Below, piece after piece: positions 19,866 to 29,157 of a stretch of 64,000 bases of DNA; position 1 is the first letter of the stretch; each line of letters begins with the position of its first letter. The notes under the pieces are model-generated. The model was not told where the DNA came from, did not search any database, and saw only the letters and a list, made by a program, of their open reading frames with translations. The stretch comes from Paenibacillus sp. FSL W8-0186 (GTDB lineage Bacteria; Bacillota; Bacilli; Paenibacillales; Paenibacillaceae): NCBI RefSeq assembly GCF_037969765.1, contig NZ_CP150207.1, positions 3,465,001 to 3,529,000 of the forward strand, in the 5' to 3' direction. Both the position numbers and the translations under genes were made by a program.

Positions 19866-20189
19866 CTATGCGCCAATCCATACGCCGCCGTCCTCTACCT
19901 TCACCTCATATACCTTTACCTGTCCCGTATCTGGAGCTTGTACCAGTCCCGTCGTTAAATCGATCTTCCAATCGTACAGCGGATCATATAAATAGTGGCC
20001 CGACACGATGCCCTCGGCCAGCGGTCCGCCCTTTGGGTGGGGATTCTTATTCTCAACGGCATAGATCCGGTCGGAGGAATCGCGGAATACGGCAATTTGC
20101 TCGCCGTTTAATTCCACGATCCGCCCGATCTGCTTCATAAACATATCCAACGTGCCTACATGGTGCATGGTCTCCTGCGTTGCTCCCAT
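19866..20189 (-). CDS. nirD: Nitrite reductase (NADH) small subunit
   Basis: 107 residues, NirD family: a Rieske-like beta fold without the iron-sulphur ligands. Typical features are NKNPHPKGGPLAEGIVSGHY and YDPLYDWKIDLTTG. Partner of NirB in reduction of nitrite to ammonium. ATG at 20189 gives 7-nt spacing to AGAGGAG; ATG at 20195 is also possible. It follows nirB by 21 nt and precedes nirC by 58 nt. Confidence 0.9.
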   Translation of the reverse strand: MGATQETMHHVGTLDMFMKQIGRIVELNGEQIAVFRDSSDRIYAVENKNPHPKGGPLAEGIVSGHYLYDPLYDWKIDLTTGLVQAPDTGQVKVYEVKVEDGGVWIGA

Positions 20190-20210
20190 CTCCATTCTCC
20201 TCTCTGATCG

Positions 20211-22640
20211 TTATCCCTTCATTTCTACGCTATGGAACATTTTGCTGCGGCTGTCATGGTCATTCAGCATTTTGCTCCAAGGCTCCTCCGCCTGTTTCAA
20301 GGCGAACTCGACGCGCTCTACCAGATCCCGGCGATGGTTCAGATCGTCGACGGCAACAGCCTTGATTTGCTCCAAGCCAACTCGTTCGACCCATTCCGAG
20401 GTGCGTTCCAGATAATTGCCCGTCTCCCGGTAATATTGGATGACGGCGCCGCATACCTCGATGAGTTCCTCATCCGTCTTCACCTTGCATAGCGAATCCG
20501 CCAGGCGGGCTTTAATGCCGCCGTTGCCGCCGATGAAAATTTCCCAGCCCCCGTCATTGCCAACGATGCCGATGTCCTTCGTGCACGCTTCCGCACAATT
20601 TCGCGGGCAGCCGTTGACAGCCATTTTGAATTTGGCCGGATAGTCGATCCGCTCGAACTTGCGTTCCAGCAGCGCTCCCATACTCATCGAATCCTGAGTG
20701 CCGAAACGGCAGAACTGCGAGCCTACGCAGGTCTTGACGGTACGCAGCGATTTTGCGTAAGCATACCCCGACGGCATGCCGAGCTCTTCCCATACCTTCG
20801 GCAGGTCCTCTTTTTTCACGCCAATCAAATCGAGGCGCTGGCCGCCGGTCACTTTAACTACCTTAACGTCGTATTTCAGCGAGACGTCGGCGATCTTCTT
20901 CAAATCCTCCGGTGTCGTTACGCCCCCATACATCCGCGGAACGACCGTATACGTTCCATCCTTCTGAATGTTGGCGTTCATCCGTTCATTGACGAAGCGC
21001 GATTCTTTCTCGTCCTCATGGGTGTCCGGATAGATCATACCCAGGTAATAATTGAGCGCAGGGCGGCACTTCGAGCAGCCTTCCGGCTCATTCCAGCCGA
21101 GAACATGCATGACCTCTTTGGTCGTCTGCAGCCCCTTGGCTTTGATCTCGGCGACGATTTCGTCGCGGCTGAGCGTGGTGCAGCCGCAGATGCCCTGCTT
21201 CGCTGCGGTTGTGAACCCGTCTCCCAGCACATATTGCAGAATTTGCTCAACGACCGGCTTGCAGCCTCCGCACGAACGGGTTGCCCCAGTGCAGGCCTTG
21301 ATTTCATCCACCGTCGTCAGGCCCTGGTTCGTAACTGCGTCGATGATACTTCCTTTGGTCACTCCGTTGCAGCCGCAGACGATTTCATCGTCGGACATCG
21401 TCTCGACCGTGGCCGCTTTCTTCGCCCCGCTGCCGCAGCAGCCTGTGCCCATCAGCGTATTGTACAGCTCGTCGGTCATAGCCGTTTTTTGTTTGATCAG
21501 CTTTTGCAGCTCCGCCGAATCCGTGATGTCCCCATACAAGACAGCGCCAACCATAATGCCATCTTTCAGCAAGATCTTCTTATACGTGCGCTTCCAATCA
21601 TCCTTGCTTGCGATGACCGTATGCTCAGGTCCGTCAATAAATTCGCCGGTCGAGAATACGTCCACGCCGGAAATTTTCAATTTCGTTGATACGACCGATC
21701 CCTCATAGGGGGCGGTGTCTACTCCGCAAATATGCTTTGCCAGCACCATTCCCTGCTCGAAGAGCGGAGCCACGAGGCCGTAGCATACGCCGCGATGCTC
21801 ATTGCACTCGCCTACCGAATATACGTCCTTCATCGACGTCTGCATGTAATCGTTAACGACGATGCCTCGGTTCACTTCGATACCGCTGTTCTTGGCAACC
21901 TCAACGTTTGGTTTGATGCCTACGGCCATTACGACGAACTCCGCGTCCAGCACGGTATCGTCGGCAAAGCGAAGGCCGCTCACTCTCTCACCGCCAAGCA
22001 GCTCGACCGTCTGGGCCTGCATTTTGAACTTAATGCCCTGGCGCTCCAGCTCCGCGCGCAGCATAAGCGCGGCCTGATGGTCCAGCTGCCGCTCCATCAG
22101 ATCCTCCATCAAATGGACAACCGTAACGTCCATGCCCAATTGTACAAGCCCTTTGGCAGCCTCGAGCCCCAGCAGTCCCCCGCCGATGACAGCCGCTTTC
22201 TTGTATGTCTTGGCAGCCCCCAGCATCTGATTGCAGTCTGCAATATCGCGGAAGCCGATCACGCCTTGCTTGTCGCTGCCCGGAATAGGCAGAATAAATG
22301 AATTTGATCCTGTCGCGATAATCACTTTGTCGTAAGGAACCCGCATCCCCTCTTCGGTCACTACTTCCTTGTGCGTTTCGTCAATTTTTACGACTTTGGT
22401 TCCCGTGTGCAGCGTAATACCGTTGTCCGCATACCATTGCCAGTCATTAAGCACGATATCATCGATCGTCTTGCTTCCCTCAAGCACATAAGAGAGCATG
22501 ATGCGATTATAGTTCGGATGCGGCTCGCTGCCGAATACCGTAATTTCAAATTGTGTTGTCAGCTTCAGAATTTGTTCGACTGTACTGATTCCGGCCATCC
22601 CGTTTCCGATCACGACCAGTTTAGGTTTATGAGTGTTCAT
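20211..22640 (-). CDS. nirB: Nitrite reductase (NADH) large subunit
   Basis: 809 residues. N-terminal FAD/NADH oxidoreductase (VVIGNGMAGISTVEQIL, then a second nucleotide site AVIGGGLLGLEAAKGL), two BFD-like [2Fe-2S] regions (CGCNGVTKG ... CGGCKP, and GICGCTTLS ... CSKCRP), and the C-terminal sirohaem/[4Fe-4S] module with CVGSQFCRFGTQDS and NGCPRNCAEACTKD. Reduces nitrite to ammonium with NADH. ATG at 22640 behind AAGGAGG gives the length of B. subtilis NasD; the frame extends to 22682. Two perfect Fnr boxes upstream point to an anaerobic, dissimilatory role rather than nitrogen assimilation. Confidence 0.96.
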   Translation of the reverse strand: MNTHKPKLVVIGNGMAGISTVEQILKLTTQFEITVFGSEPHPNYNRIMLSYVLEGSKTIDDIVLNDWQWYADNGITLHTGTKVVKIDETHKEVVTEEGMRVPYDKVIIATGSNSFILPIPGSDKQGVIGFRDIADCNQMLGAAKTYKKAAVIGGGLLGLEAAKGLVQLGMDVTVVHLMEDLMERQLDHQAALMLRAELERQGIKFKMQAQTVELLGGERVSGLRFADDTVLDAEFVVMAVGIKPNVEVAKNSGIEVNRGIVVNDYMQTSMKDVYSVGECNEHRGVCYGLVAPLFEQGMVLAKHICGVDTAPYEGSVVSTKLKISGVDVFSTGEFIDGPEHTVIASKDDWKRTYKKILLKDGIMVGAVLYGDITDSAELQKLIKQKTAMTDELYNTLMGTGCCGSGAKKAATVETMSDDEIVCGCNGVTKGSIIDAVTNQGLTTVDEIKACTGATRSCGGCKPVVEQILQYVLGDGFTTAAKQGICGCTTLSRDEIVAEIKAKGLQTTKEVMHVLGWNEPEGCSKCRPALNYYLGMIYPDTHEDEKESRFVNERMNANIQKDGTYTVVPRMYGGVTTPEDLKKIADVSLKYDVKVVKVTGGQRLDLIGVKKEDLPKVWEELGMPSGYAYAKSLRTVKTCVGSQFCRFGTQDSMSMGALLERKFERIDYPAKFKMAVNGCPRNCAEACTKDIGIVGNDGGWEIFIGGNGGIKARLADSLCKVKTDEELIEVCGAVIQYYRETGNYLERTSEWVERVGLEQIKAVAVDDLNHRRDLVERVEFALKQAEEPWSKMLNDHDSRSKMFHSVEMKG

Positions 22641-22720
22641 ATCGAGGAATGCCTCCTTCTTAACTTGATCCTTCGTTTCCATTTCATGGTGTTATTATAT
22701 AATTAAAATTTAAATGAGAT

Positions 22721-22736
22721 TGTGATTACATTCACA
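22721..22736. promoter_or_regulatory. Fnr box proximal to nirB
   Basis: TGTGATTACATTCACA, perfect TGTGA-N6-TCACA, 81 nt upstream of the nirB ATG. Confidence 0.8.
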
Positions 22737-22741
22737 TTAAT

Positions 22742-22757
22742 TGTGAATATTATCACA
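22742..22757. promoter_or_regulatory. Second Fnr box upstream of nirB
   Basis: TGTGAATATTATCACA, perfect consensus, 21 nt centre to centre from the proximal box (two helical turns), so two dimers could bind on the same face. Confidence 0.8.
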
Positions 22758-22879
22758 ATAACTGTCACATTTTTCTTTTCTTCCCGCTTGCAGCCTGCAT
22801 TTCGCGAAGATCGGCCTTGCGCAATATTCTTAGTCCAATCCTCGCGAAATACAATCCCTCAGAGCACAGAATCACCAAG

Positions 22880-23590
22880 TTACATTCTGATCAGCTCCAG
22901 CTGCACGTTATCATGCGGTTTAAGGCGCATTTCCAGCCCGTTCTCCTTAAGCTCTTTATGATTTACCTTTAAAACCCACATTTCATGCATGCCCGGCTGC
23001 AGCCCATTTACCGCGATAATCTGCTTGTTGTTCAAATTGAATGTAACGATTCCGCTCATTCTCAGCAGATCCCTTACCGTAATGTTATCTTCATACCGTT
23101 TCACAAACTGCAGCCGTTCCCCGCCGCTAGCGACGCCATGATTTACGGTTAATATGATCGCTTGCTGCCCCGTCAAATCCCCTTCGCTGCTCACCGTCTT
23201 GACATAGACCAGGATAACGTCGCCTTTCTTCAGCTTTGTGTTCCAGTCCTCCGGCTTGAGGTCCTGCTTGTTTAATTTCACGCCCCATTCCAAAGTCGTA
23301 TCCAGCGCTACATCCCCAACGGACAAGATGCCTTTGCCATCACTCGTAAGCTGGATCAACTGGCTCTCCAGCGCCTGCCGTACGGTAAGTCCCTCCATAT
23401 AATCAAAATGAATACTGCTGGTTACATCAGGGATCAAGGTGCTTCCATCGATTTTCAAAGTAATGTCATGTTCCTCTTGCTTATGTTCCACCGGAGCCGG
23501 AGGCTCTTCTATAGTCTGCGGCGCACAGCCCGTCCCGAGCAGAGCGAGCATGGCGGTCAACATCGATATAAAAGCCGTCTTATAGTTCAT
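22880..23590 (-). CDS. Lipoprotein of unknown function with two ubiquitin-like (DUF4430/SLBB-like) repeats
   Basis: 236 residues from ATG at 23590 (RBS AGCAGGTG). Signal peptide ending in lipobox LLGTGC, so membrane anchored on the outside. Two similar halves can be seen: one around LTVRQALESQL ... LKKGDVILVYV, one around ITVRDLLRMSG ... GMHEMWVLKVNHKEL ... LKPHDNVQLELI. That spacing resembles DUF4430/SLBB-type ligand-binding folds, which I assign only tentatively. Divergent from nothing; it lies upstream of nirB on the same strand but 240 nt away, so likely its own unit. Confidence 0.7.
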   Translation of the reverse strand: MNYKTAFISMLTAMLALLGTGCAPQTIEEPPAPVEHKQEEHDITLKIDGSTLIPDVTSSIHFDYMEGLTVRQALESQLIQLTSDGKGILSVGDVALDTTLEWGVKLNKQDLKPEDWNTKLKKGDVILVYVKTVSSEGDLTGQQAIILTVNHGVASGGERLQFVKRYEDNITVRDLLRMSGIVTFNLNNKQIIAVNGLQPGMHEMWVLKVNHKELKENGLEMRLKPHDNVQLELIRM

Positions 23591-23732
23591 ATCTGCACCT
23601 GCTTTCCATTTAGGCCTCACCCGAGTTCTCTCTTTCTAGCATAACGGACTCGATTCCAGTTCTCAAACATGGATGCAGAGCAAAGTGTTTTAAAGTGCAT
23701 ATACTATAGTACACCACCGACCATTTCTACCA

Positions 23733-23763
23733 ACAAAAAAAGGCCCCCTCTTCAGGGCAGCCC
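23733..23763 (-). terminator. Terminator after the FAD protein gene
   Basis: Minus-strand GGCTGCCCT GAAGA GGGGGCC followed by seven T, about 35 nt after the stop at 23799. Confidence 0.75.
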
Positions 23764-23798
23764 GCATCTAGAACAATAACATGATAGCTTCAATTTCT

Positions 23799-24383
23799 TT
23801 ATTCGCTTTTAAGTATATCGTGGTCAACGTAGCGTTCGCCATTAAGCTCGCTGATTAATTCGATGGCTACCTTAGCTCCGTCGCCTGCGGTAATGATCGT
23901 ATGGACGCTGACGCCGGCAGCCGTGCCCGCTGCCCAGATCCGCGGCTTGCTCGTTCTTCCGGCTCCGTCCGTCTGGATCACCGTCTTGATCCGCGGCTCC
24001 GTGCCTTCCTTCAGTTCGAGCCCGATGGAGCTGGCCAAATCGGTCAGGACGCCCGTAGCCAGAATAATATGGGATGCTTCAAAGCTGCGGCCTGAATCCG
24101 TCTTCACGGTCACTTTCGAACCGCCATTCGTATCAATGGCCGTTACCTTCTCTTCGATGAATTTGGCCCCGAACTTCTCTGCCTGTTCACGTCCAATTTG
24201 CAGTAACTCCGGACCGGATATTCCTCTGGCTCCATAATGGTTCTCGATCCATGCCCGTTTCGTCATGCTCGTATTGCTATCAAGCACAAGGGTCTCCTTC
24301 CCTGCCTTTGCCAGGAACAAAGCTGCGCTAGCCCCCGCTGGCCCTGCTCCGATCACAATGACCTCAGCCACAAGTACACCCAC
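23799..24383 (-). CDS. Minimal thioredoxin-reductase-like FAD protein lacking the NADPH domain
   Basis: 194 residues. FAD-binding Rossmann motif VIVIGAGPAGASAALFL at the start and a second FAD contact PRIWAAGTAAG near 150, as in thioredoxin reductase. The NADPH-binding domain and its redox CxxC are absent: the chain goes from about residue 110 (HIILATGVL) straight to the C-terminal FAD segment. The size is about 60 percent of a normal thioredoxin reductase, yet there is no frameshift. Start uncertain: GTG at 24383 or GTG at 24371 (GGGTG 5 nt upstream). The HxlR gene is 47 nt upstream on the same strand, suggesting thiol or electrophile stress control. Confidence 0.82.
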   Translation of the reverse strand: MGVLVAEVIVIGAGPAGASAALFLAKAGKETLVLDSNTSMTKRAWIENHYGARGISGPELLQIGREQAEKFGAKFIEEKVTAIDTNGGSKVTVKTDSGRSFEASHIILATGVLTDLASSIGLELKEGTEPRIKTVIQTDGAGRTSKPRIWAAGTAAGVSVHTIITAGDGAKVAIELISELNGERYVDHDILKSE

Positions 24384-24429
24384 TTTCGTTATTATTCGTG
24401 CCGATCCGTCTCAGGTAACGGCACGAAGC

Positions 24430-24747
24430 TTAGTCGATCCATTTCTCGGCCCAGCATTGAACCTCGCCCATGACGGGTCCCAATGCCAGCCCTTTTTCCG
24501 TCAGCTCATATTCGATTCTCACCGGCGTCTCTGGATATACGTGACGGACGAGAATGCCTTCATTCTCCAGATCCTTCATCCGTTCGGACAGCATTTTATC
24601 GCTCATCGACGGAATCAAGTTGGAGATATCCTTAAATCGCTTAGGCCCGGTCATCAACGTATGAATGATCAGTCCGTTCCAGCGCTTGCCCAAGATCGAG
24701 AATGCCGACTCGAACCGCGGACACAGCGTATGATGCGCATCTTCCAT
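24430..24747 (-). CDS. HxlR-family winged-helix regulator
   Basis: 105 residues with the HxlR fold: CPRFESAFSILGKRWNGLII, FKDISNLIPSMSDKMLSERM (recognition region) and the wing PVRIEYELTEKG. C9 near the N-terminus sits where YodB/CatR-type HxlR proteins carry a redox-sensing cysteine. First gene of a two-gene unit with the FAD protein; probably represses it until quinones or aldehydes modify the cysteine (inference from family). Confidence 0.9.
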   Translation of the reverse strand: MEDAHHTLCPRFESAFSILGKRWNGLIIHTLMTGPKRFKDISNLIPSMSDKMLSERMKDLENEGILVRHVYPETPVRIEYELTEKGLALGPVMGEVQCWAEKWID

Positions 24748-24784
24748 TGCTCTTCACCTCTCTACCCGAGTGAACTCGGAAAAC

Positions 24785-24801
24785 CTAAAACTTACGTTTA
24801 G
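24785..24801. promoter_or_regulatory. Possible HxlR operator
   Basis: Inverted repeat CTAAA-N7-TTTAG in the AT-rich promoter region 38 nt upstream of the hxlR-type gene. Short and unproven. Confidence 0.3.
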
Positions 24802-24940
24802 TTAGTATATATCAACCTTAACATATTTTTTACACCGTGAACACTGGGATAATATTTGATTATACCGCAAAAAGAGCGCATAGTGAATCCGCTTTAAGTT
24901 CCATTTCTTCCTTGCCTTTCGTCTTGTTAGATACCATCTA

Positions 24941-24970
24941 ACAAAAAACGGCTACCGGGGCGGTAGCCGC
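24941..24970 (-). terminator. Terminator after the sugar dehydrogenase/isomerase operon
   Basis: Minus-strand GCGGCTACC GCCCC GGTAGCCG followed by TTTTTTG, 30 nt after the stop at 25000. Confidence 0.87.
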
Positions 24971-24999
24971 TATTTCTAGTATACTGCTTCCTAAACCAA

Positions 25000-25968
25000 T
25001 TATACCCACCACATATCAGCGGCGGAATCCTCGATCATGATTCCCTGTAGATTGCGTACCGCCTTCGTGAAGCCTTCCTCAATCGACATCAATCCGTCCT
25101 CATGCTCGATGCTGATCACATAGTCGTAGCCGACCAGGCGAAGAGCGCTGATGATATCGCTCCACGTCTTAAGATCATGGCCGTAGCCGACCGTACGGAA
25201 CTGCCAAGCCCGGTCCATCATCGCCGTGTACGGCTGCATGTCCGTGATGCCGTGCATATTGACGTTAATCGGATCAACGGAAGTATCCTTCGCATGGAAA
25301 TGGTGAATTGCTCCGGCTCGGCCCAAAATGGAAATAGCCTGTACCGGATCGATGCCCTGCCACCACATATGGCTCGGGTCCAGGTTAGCTCCGATGACTT
25401 CGCCCGCAGCCTCGCGCAGCCGCAGCAAAGTGCCCGGCGTATGAACGGAAAATCCGCCATGAAGCTCCAAACCGATTTTCACATTTCGCTCAGCAGCATA
25501 TTTTCCCCATTCCGTCCAATAAGGGATCACCTTGTTCTCCCACTGCCAGGCCAGTATTTCCTGATAGTCGTTCGGCCAAGGAGCTACCGGCCAGTTCGGA
25601 TACTTGGCATCCTCATGATCGCCCGGACAGCCCGAGAACGTATTAACGACCGGAACCTCCAGCCGCTCCGCCAGCTGTACCGTCTTGACGAACGCATCAT
25701 GGAATTCCTTAGCAATCGCCTTCTGTGGATGCAGCGGATTGCCGTGGCAGCTTAGTGCGCTGATGATCATGCCGCGCGATTCCACCGCTTTCTTGAAGCG
25801 TTCCAGCGCCGCCTTGTCCTCAAGCAGCACGTCCGGGTTGCAGTGAGCATTGCCGGGATGCCCTCCGGTGCCGATTTCCACGGCCTTTAGGCCCTGCGCT
25901 GCTGCCATATCCAGCGCCTCTTCCAATGAACGTCCGCCAAACAAAACGAGAAATACCCCTAGTTTCAT
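25000..25968 (-). CDS. Sugar phosphate isomerase/epimerase (xylose-isomerase-like TIM barrel)
   Basis: 322 residues of the AP-endonuclease-2/xylose isomerase-like barrel family. Metal-site segments are visible: GLELHGGFSVH, GANLDPSHMWWQG, HFHAKDT and ISIEHEDG. Members act as isomerases, epimerases or dehydratases of sugars and inositols (IolE/IolI relatives); the substrate cannot be told. RBS AAGGAGG before ATG at 25968. Last gene of a four-gene operon with two Gfo/Idh/MocA dehydrogenases and a second barrel protein. Confidence 0.88.
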   Translation of the reverse strand: MKLGVFLVLFGGRSLEEALDMAAAQGLKAVEIGTGGHPGNAHCNPDVLLEDKAALERFKKAVESRGMIISALSCHGNPLHPQKAIAKEFHDAFVKTVQLAERLEVPVVNTFSGCPGDHEDAKYPNWPVAPWPNDYQEILAWQWENKVIPYWTEWGKYAAERNVKIGLELHGGFSVHTPGTLLRLREAAGEVIGANLDPSHMWWQGIDPVQAISILGRAGAIHHFHAKDTSVDPINVNMHGITDMQPYTAMMDRAWQFRTVGYGHDLKTWSDIISALRLVGYDYVISIEHEDGLMSIEEGFTKAVRNLQGIMIEDSAADMWWV

Positions 25969-25993
25969 GGTTGAACCTCCTTAGCTCTATGGA

Positions 25994-27073
25994 TTAGTCA
26001 AAATATACGGTCTTGCCGGTTCTCGCGGAAGTGTAGATCGCCTCTAGAATTTCGGTGACAACAAGCGCTTGCTCCGGTTTGACGAGCGGCTCTTTATCCT
26101 CCAGAATCGCCTCAACCCAAGCTCTCGCCTCGCGAACGGCATCGGTCTCCTGCTCGCCGTCAAAAAAAGCTACGCCGCCGGCGCCAAAGTCGACCTTCGT
26201 CTCGTACAGCCGGCTCAGCTTCTCGCCGTTGATCCGCAGACCATCCTTCATGTCCGCTCCGCCTTCCGTACCGCAGAGCAGCGTCTTCGCTTCGCCCGTC
26301 TCCACCACGTTCAAGGCCCAGCTGGATTCCAGCATAATCGTGGCGCCGTTCTTCATTGTAATGAAGCCAAACGCTGAATCTTCGACCTTGAACTCCTCCG
26401 GATTCCAAGGGCCGAATGCGTTGGCGGCATTTTCGCGGCTGCCAAGTTTATGGAATACCGAGCCCGTAACGCTTTTCGGCTCATAGTTGTCCATCAGCCA
26501 CAATGTCAGGTCAAGCGCATGCGTGCCGATGTCGATCAGCGGTCCTCCGCCCTGCTTCTCCTCGTCCAGGAACACGCCCCATGTCGGTACGGCACGGCGG
26601 CGAATGGCGAGCGCTTTCCCAAAATAGATGTCGCCCAGTTCCCCATCCTCGCACAGCTGCTTCAAATACAAGCTGTCGCTGCGGAAGCGGTTCTGGTAAG
26701 CAATGCTGAGCTTCTTCCCGGTACGCTTGGCTGCATCGAGCATTTGACGCGCCTGCTCTGCGGTTTTGGCCATCGGCTTCTCGCACATCACATGCTTGCC
26801 GGATTCCAGCGATGAAATCGTGATCTCGGCATGCGAATCGTTCGGCGTGCAGACGTGAACGACATCCACATCTTCCTTCAGCAGCTCGCGGTAGTCCGTG
26901 AACACTTTAGCGCCTTCCACACCATATTCCTCCGCGGCCTTTTGAGCCCGCTCTTCTATAATATCGCAAAATGCGACCATTTGAACCTCTGGCAGCTTAG
27001 CCAAGCTCGGCAGATGTTTGCCGTTCGCGATTCCACCGCACCCAACGATGGCTACTTTTAACGTTTTAGACAT
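25994..27073 (-). CDS. Gfo/Idh/MocA family oxidoreductase
   Basis: 359 residues. NAD(P)-binding N-terminus KVAIVGCGGIANGKHLPSL, the family motif CEKPMAKTAEQA with the conserved lysine, and a C-terminal substrate domain with DIGTHALDL. Oxidises a sugar or cyclitol hydroxyl. ATG at 27073 follows GAGGGAGG; it overlaps the end of the preceding isomerase gene by 8 nt, which indicates coupled translation. Confidence 0.92.
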   Translation of the reverse strand: MSKTLKVAIVGCGGIANGKHLPSLAKLPEVQMVAFCDIIEERAQKAAEEYGVEGAKVFTDYRELLKEDVDVVHVCTPNDSHAEITISSLESGKHVMCEKPMAKTAEQARQMLDAAKRTGKKLSIAYQNRFRSDSLYLKQLCEDGELGDIYFGKALAIRRRAVPTWGVFLDEEKQGGGPLIDIGTHALDLTLWLMDNYEPKSVTGSVFHKLGSRENAANAFGPWNPEEFKVEDSAFGFITMKNGATIMLESSWALNVVETGEAKTLLCGTEGGADMKDGLRINGEKLSRLYETKVDFGAGGVAFFDGEQETDAVREARAWVEAILEDKEPLVKPEQALVVTEILEAIYTSARTGKTVYFD

Positions 27074-27836
27074 TGATTTTTCCTCCCTCTTGAACATAAC
27101 CTTTAATCCATTCCATGCTTACTGCAATGCTGTCCAGCGAATCTCCAGCGCAGTAATCCTGCTCTACGATGATCCACTGCACTCCGTCTGCGGCAGCGGC
27201 ATCCGCAATCGCCTTGATGTCGACGATTCCCCGGCCCAGCTCAACCGTTTCAGCAGATCCGTCCTCTTTCTTGACAATATCCTTCAAATGCAATAAAGGA
27301 ATTCTGCCGCTGTATTTCGCTATGTACGCCAGCGGATCGAAGCCTGCATAGGTTACCCAGCAGGAGTCCAGTTCAACCTGAAGCAATTCCGGAGCGACGC
27401 GCTCATAGATGGCGTCAAGCACCGGCTGGCCGTCCAGCGTCTCGGTGAGCTCAAACTCATGATTGTGATATAGAAGCCCCAGACCGGCGGCAGCGCAGCG
27501 TTTGCCAATCGCCTTCAAATCCTCAATGACTTCAGGCCAGCGGTCGCGCTCATCCTCCGCCAGAAAAGGGAAAATAAGATATCGGTTGCCGATCGCTTTG
27601 TTGAACGCAATCTCTTCCTCCAGCGCGTTGCGTAGGCGGTCATACGAAGTATGAGCCCCGATCACGGTTAAGCCCGTCTCCTTCAATATTTCGGAAACCT
27701 GTGCGGGAGTACGCCCGTAATAACCGGCAAATTCAACCCCCTTATAGCCGAGTTCGGCTACTTTACGCAGTGTGCCTTCAAAGTCCTTCTCCAAATGATC
27801 TCTAACCGTGTACAGCTGCAATCCTAAATTCGCCAT
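27066..27836 (-). CDS. Second sugar phosphate isomerase/epimerase
   Basis: 256 residues, compact TIM barrel of the same superfamily as 25000-25968 but shorter. Metal-binding segments LLYHNHEFEL, LDSCWVTYAG, LLHLKDIV and IIVEQDYC are in the expected order. RBS GAGGTGAG before ATG at 27836. Lies between the two dehydrogenase genes. Confidence 0.9.
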   Translation of the reverse strand: MANLGLQLYTVRDHLEKDFEGTLRKVAELGYKGVEFAGYYGRTPAQVSEILKETGLTVIGAHTSYDRLRNALEEEIAFNKAIGNRYLIFPFLAEDERDRWPEVIEDLKAIGKRCAAAGLGLLYHNHEFELTETLDGQPVLDAIYERVAPELLQVELDSCWVTYAGFDPLAYIAKYSGRIPLLHLKDIVKKEDGSAETVELGRGIVDIKAIADAAAADGVQWIIVEQDYCAGDSLDSIAVSMEWIKGYVQEGGKINV

Positions 27837-27905
27837 GTTCTCACCTCATATAAGTAATTGGATGGAATAATAACCATTGTCTAAGAAGCTCCAATCTAGC
27901 CAGGC

Positions 27906-29012
27906 CTATACAAGCACTGCCTTGTCAGCTGGACGATAAGCCCCGATCGACGGCAATGATGAGGCGCTTTCCAGATGAATATGTCTTTCTTCCCTAGATG
28001 AAGACAGGAATGCATGCATCGCTTCGAGCACATGGTAGGCAAGCTTGCCGCTGGCCCGGTGCTCCCGGTTCTCGAGAATCGCTCTGGCCATGTCTTCGAT
28101 CCCCTTGCCTCTCTCGTTGGCGCCTCCGGCAAAAGCAGGCTCAACGACGCTCCATTCCTCGGAGTCGTATTTGCGAATCTTCACCTCGCCGTCAAAGCAG
28201 TTCGGGTCGGGAACAAGCAGCGAGCCTTCCGTTCCATATATTTCAATGCGGGGAAGCGTGCTGCCACCAGGAATGTCGAAGCTCGTAATCAGGGTACCGA
28301 TTGCTCCGCCTGCAAAATCAAGCGTTCCGCTGTAATGCGTCGGCGTATACACGGGAATGCGCGTGCCTGCCCGCGGACCGGATTTCACTATACGCTCTGG
28401 GAGCAAGCTTTGCGCTGAACTGCTAACGCGAGTGATCGGCCCGAGCAAATTGACCAGTGCCGTCAAATAGTAGGGCCCCATGTCGAACATCGGTCCGCCG
28501 CCCTCCTGGTAAAAGAAATCCGGGTTCGGGTGCCATCCTTCCGGCCCTGCTCCCATCATAAACGCCGAAGCCGCAACCGGCCGGCCGATCCGTCCTTCCT
28601 GAATCGCCATGCGGCTAGTCTCGAGCCCCGCTCCCAGGAACGTGTCAGGCGCACAGCCTACACGCAGCTGCCTTGCCTCTGCAATCTCCAGCGTCCTTTT
28701 AGCGTCTTCAAGCGATATCGACAATGGCTTCTCCGCATACACATGCTTGCCATGCTCCAGAGCGGCAATGTTGATCGCCGCGTGAGAAGCTGGAATCGTG
28801 AGGTTGAGAATGATGTCGATGTCCGGGGACTGCAGCATCTCTTCCACAGAGTATACTTGCTCAATACCGTATTCCTTGGCCCGTTCCGCCGCCTTATCCG
28901 GCAGCAGATCGGCCAAGGCCGTTACTTTCGCAACGGTGCTGTCCTTCAAATAATTCAAATAGGCTGGGCTGATGTTTCCACATCCGATGATTCCAATTCT
29001 CATGGCTGTCAT
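27906..29012 (-). CDS. Gfo/Idh/MocA family oxidoreductase, first gene of the operon
   Basis: 368 residues. Rossmann start MRIGIIGCGNISPAYLNYL, motif YAEKPLSISLEDAKRTLE, substrate-domain motif FDMGPYYLTALVNLLGP. Only distantly like the second dehydrogenase at 25994-27073, so the two likely act on different steps. ATG 29012 with GGGGGT. Divergent from the AraC regulator at 29158, which probably controls it through the 145-nt shared promoter region. Confidence 0.92.
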   Translation of the reverse strand: MTAMRIGIIGCGNISPAYLNYLKDSTVAKVTALADLLPDKAAERAKEYGIEQVYSVEEMLQSPDIDIILNLTIPASHAAINIAALEHGKHVYAEKPLSISLEDAKRTLEIAEARQLRVGCAPDTFLGAGLETSRMAIQEGRIGRPVAASAFMMGAGPEGWHPNPDFFYQEGGGPMFDMGPYYLTALVNLLGPITRVSSSAQSLLPERIVKSGPRAGTRIPVYTPTHYSGTLDFAGGAIGTLITSFDIPGGSTLPRIEIYGTEGSLLVPDPNCFDGEVKIRKYDSEEWSVVEPAFAGGANERGKGIEDMARAILENREHRASGKLAYHVLEAMHAFLSSSREERHIHLESASSLPSIGAYRPADKAVLV

Positions 29013-29157
29013 TAGAGTTACCCCCAGAAGCGTTATTGTTGTTTTGCCGTCACTCTATTAACATAGTAATTAAATCGGTTGCAATTTAAAATGAATAATA
29101 TGATTGAGACATGAACAATCTGCTTATTATTTTTAACAAAGCAATGGAGGACAACGT

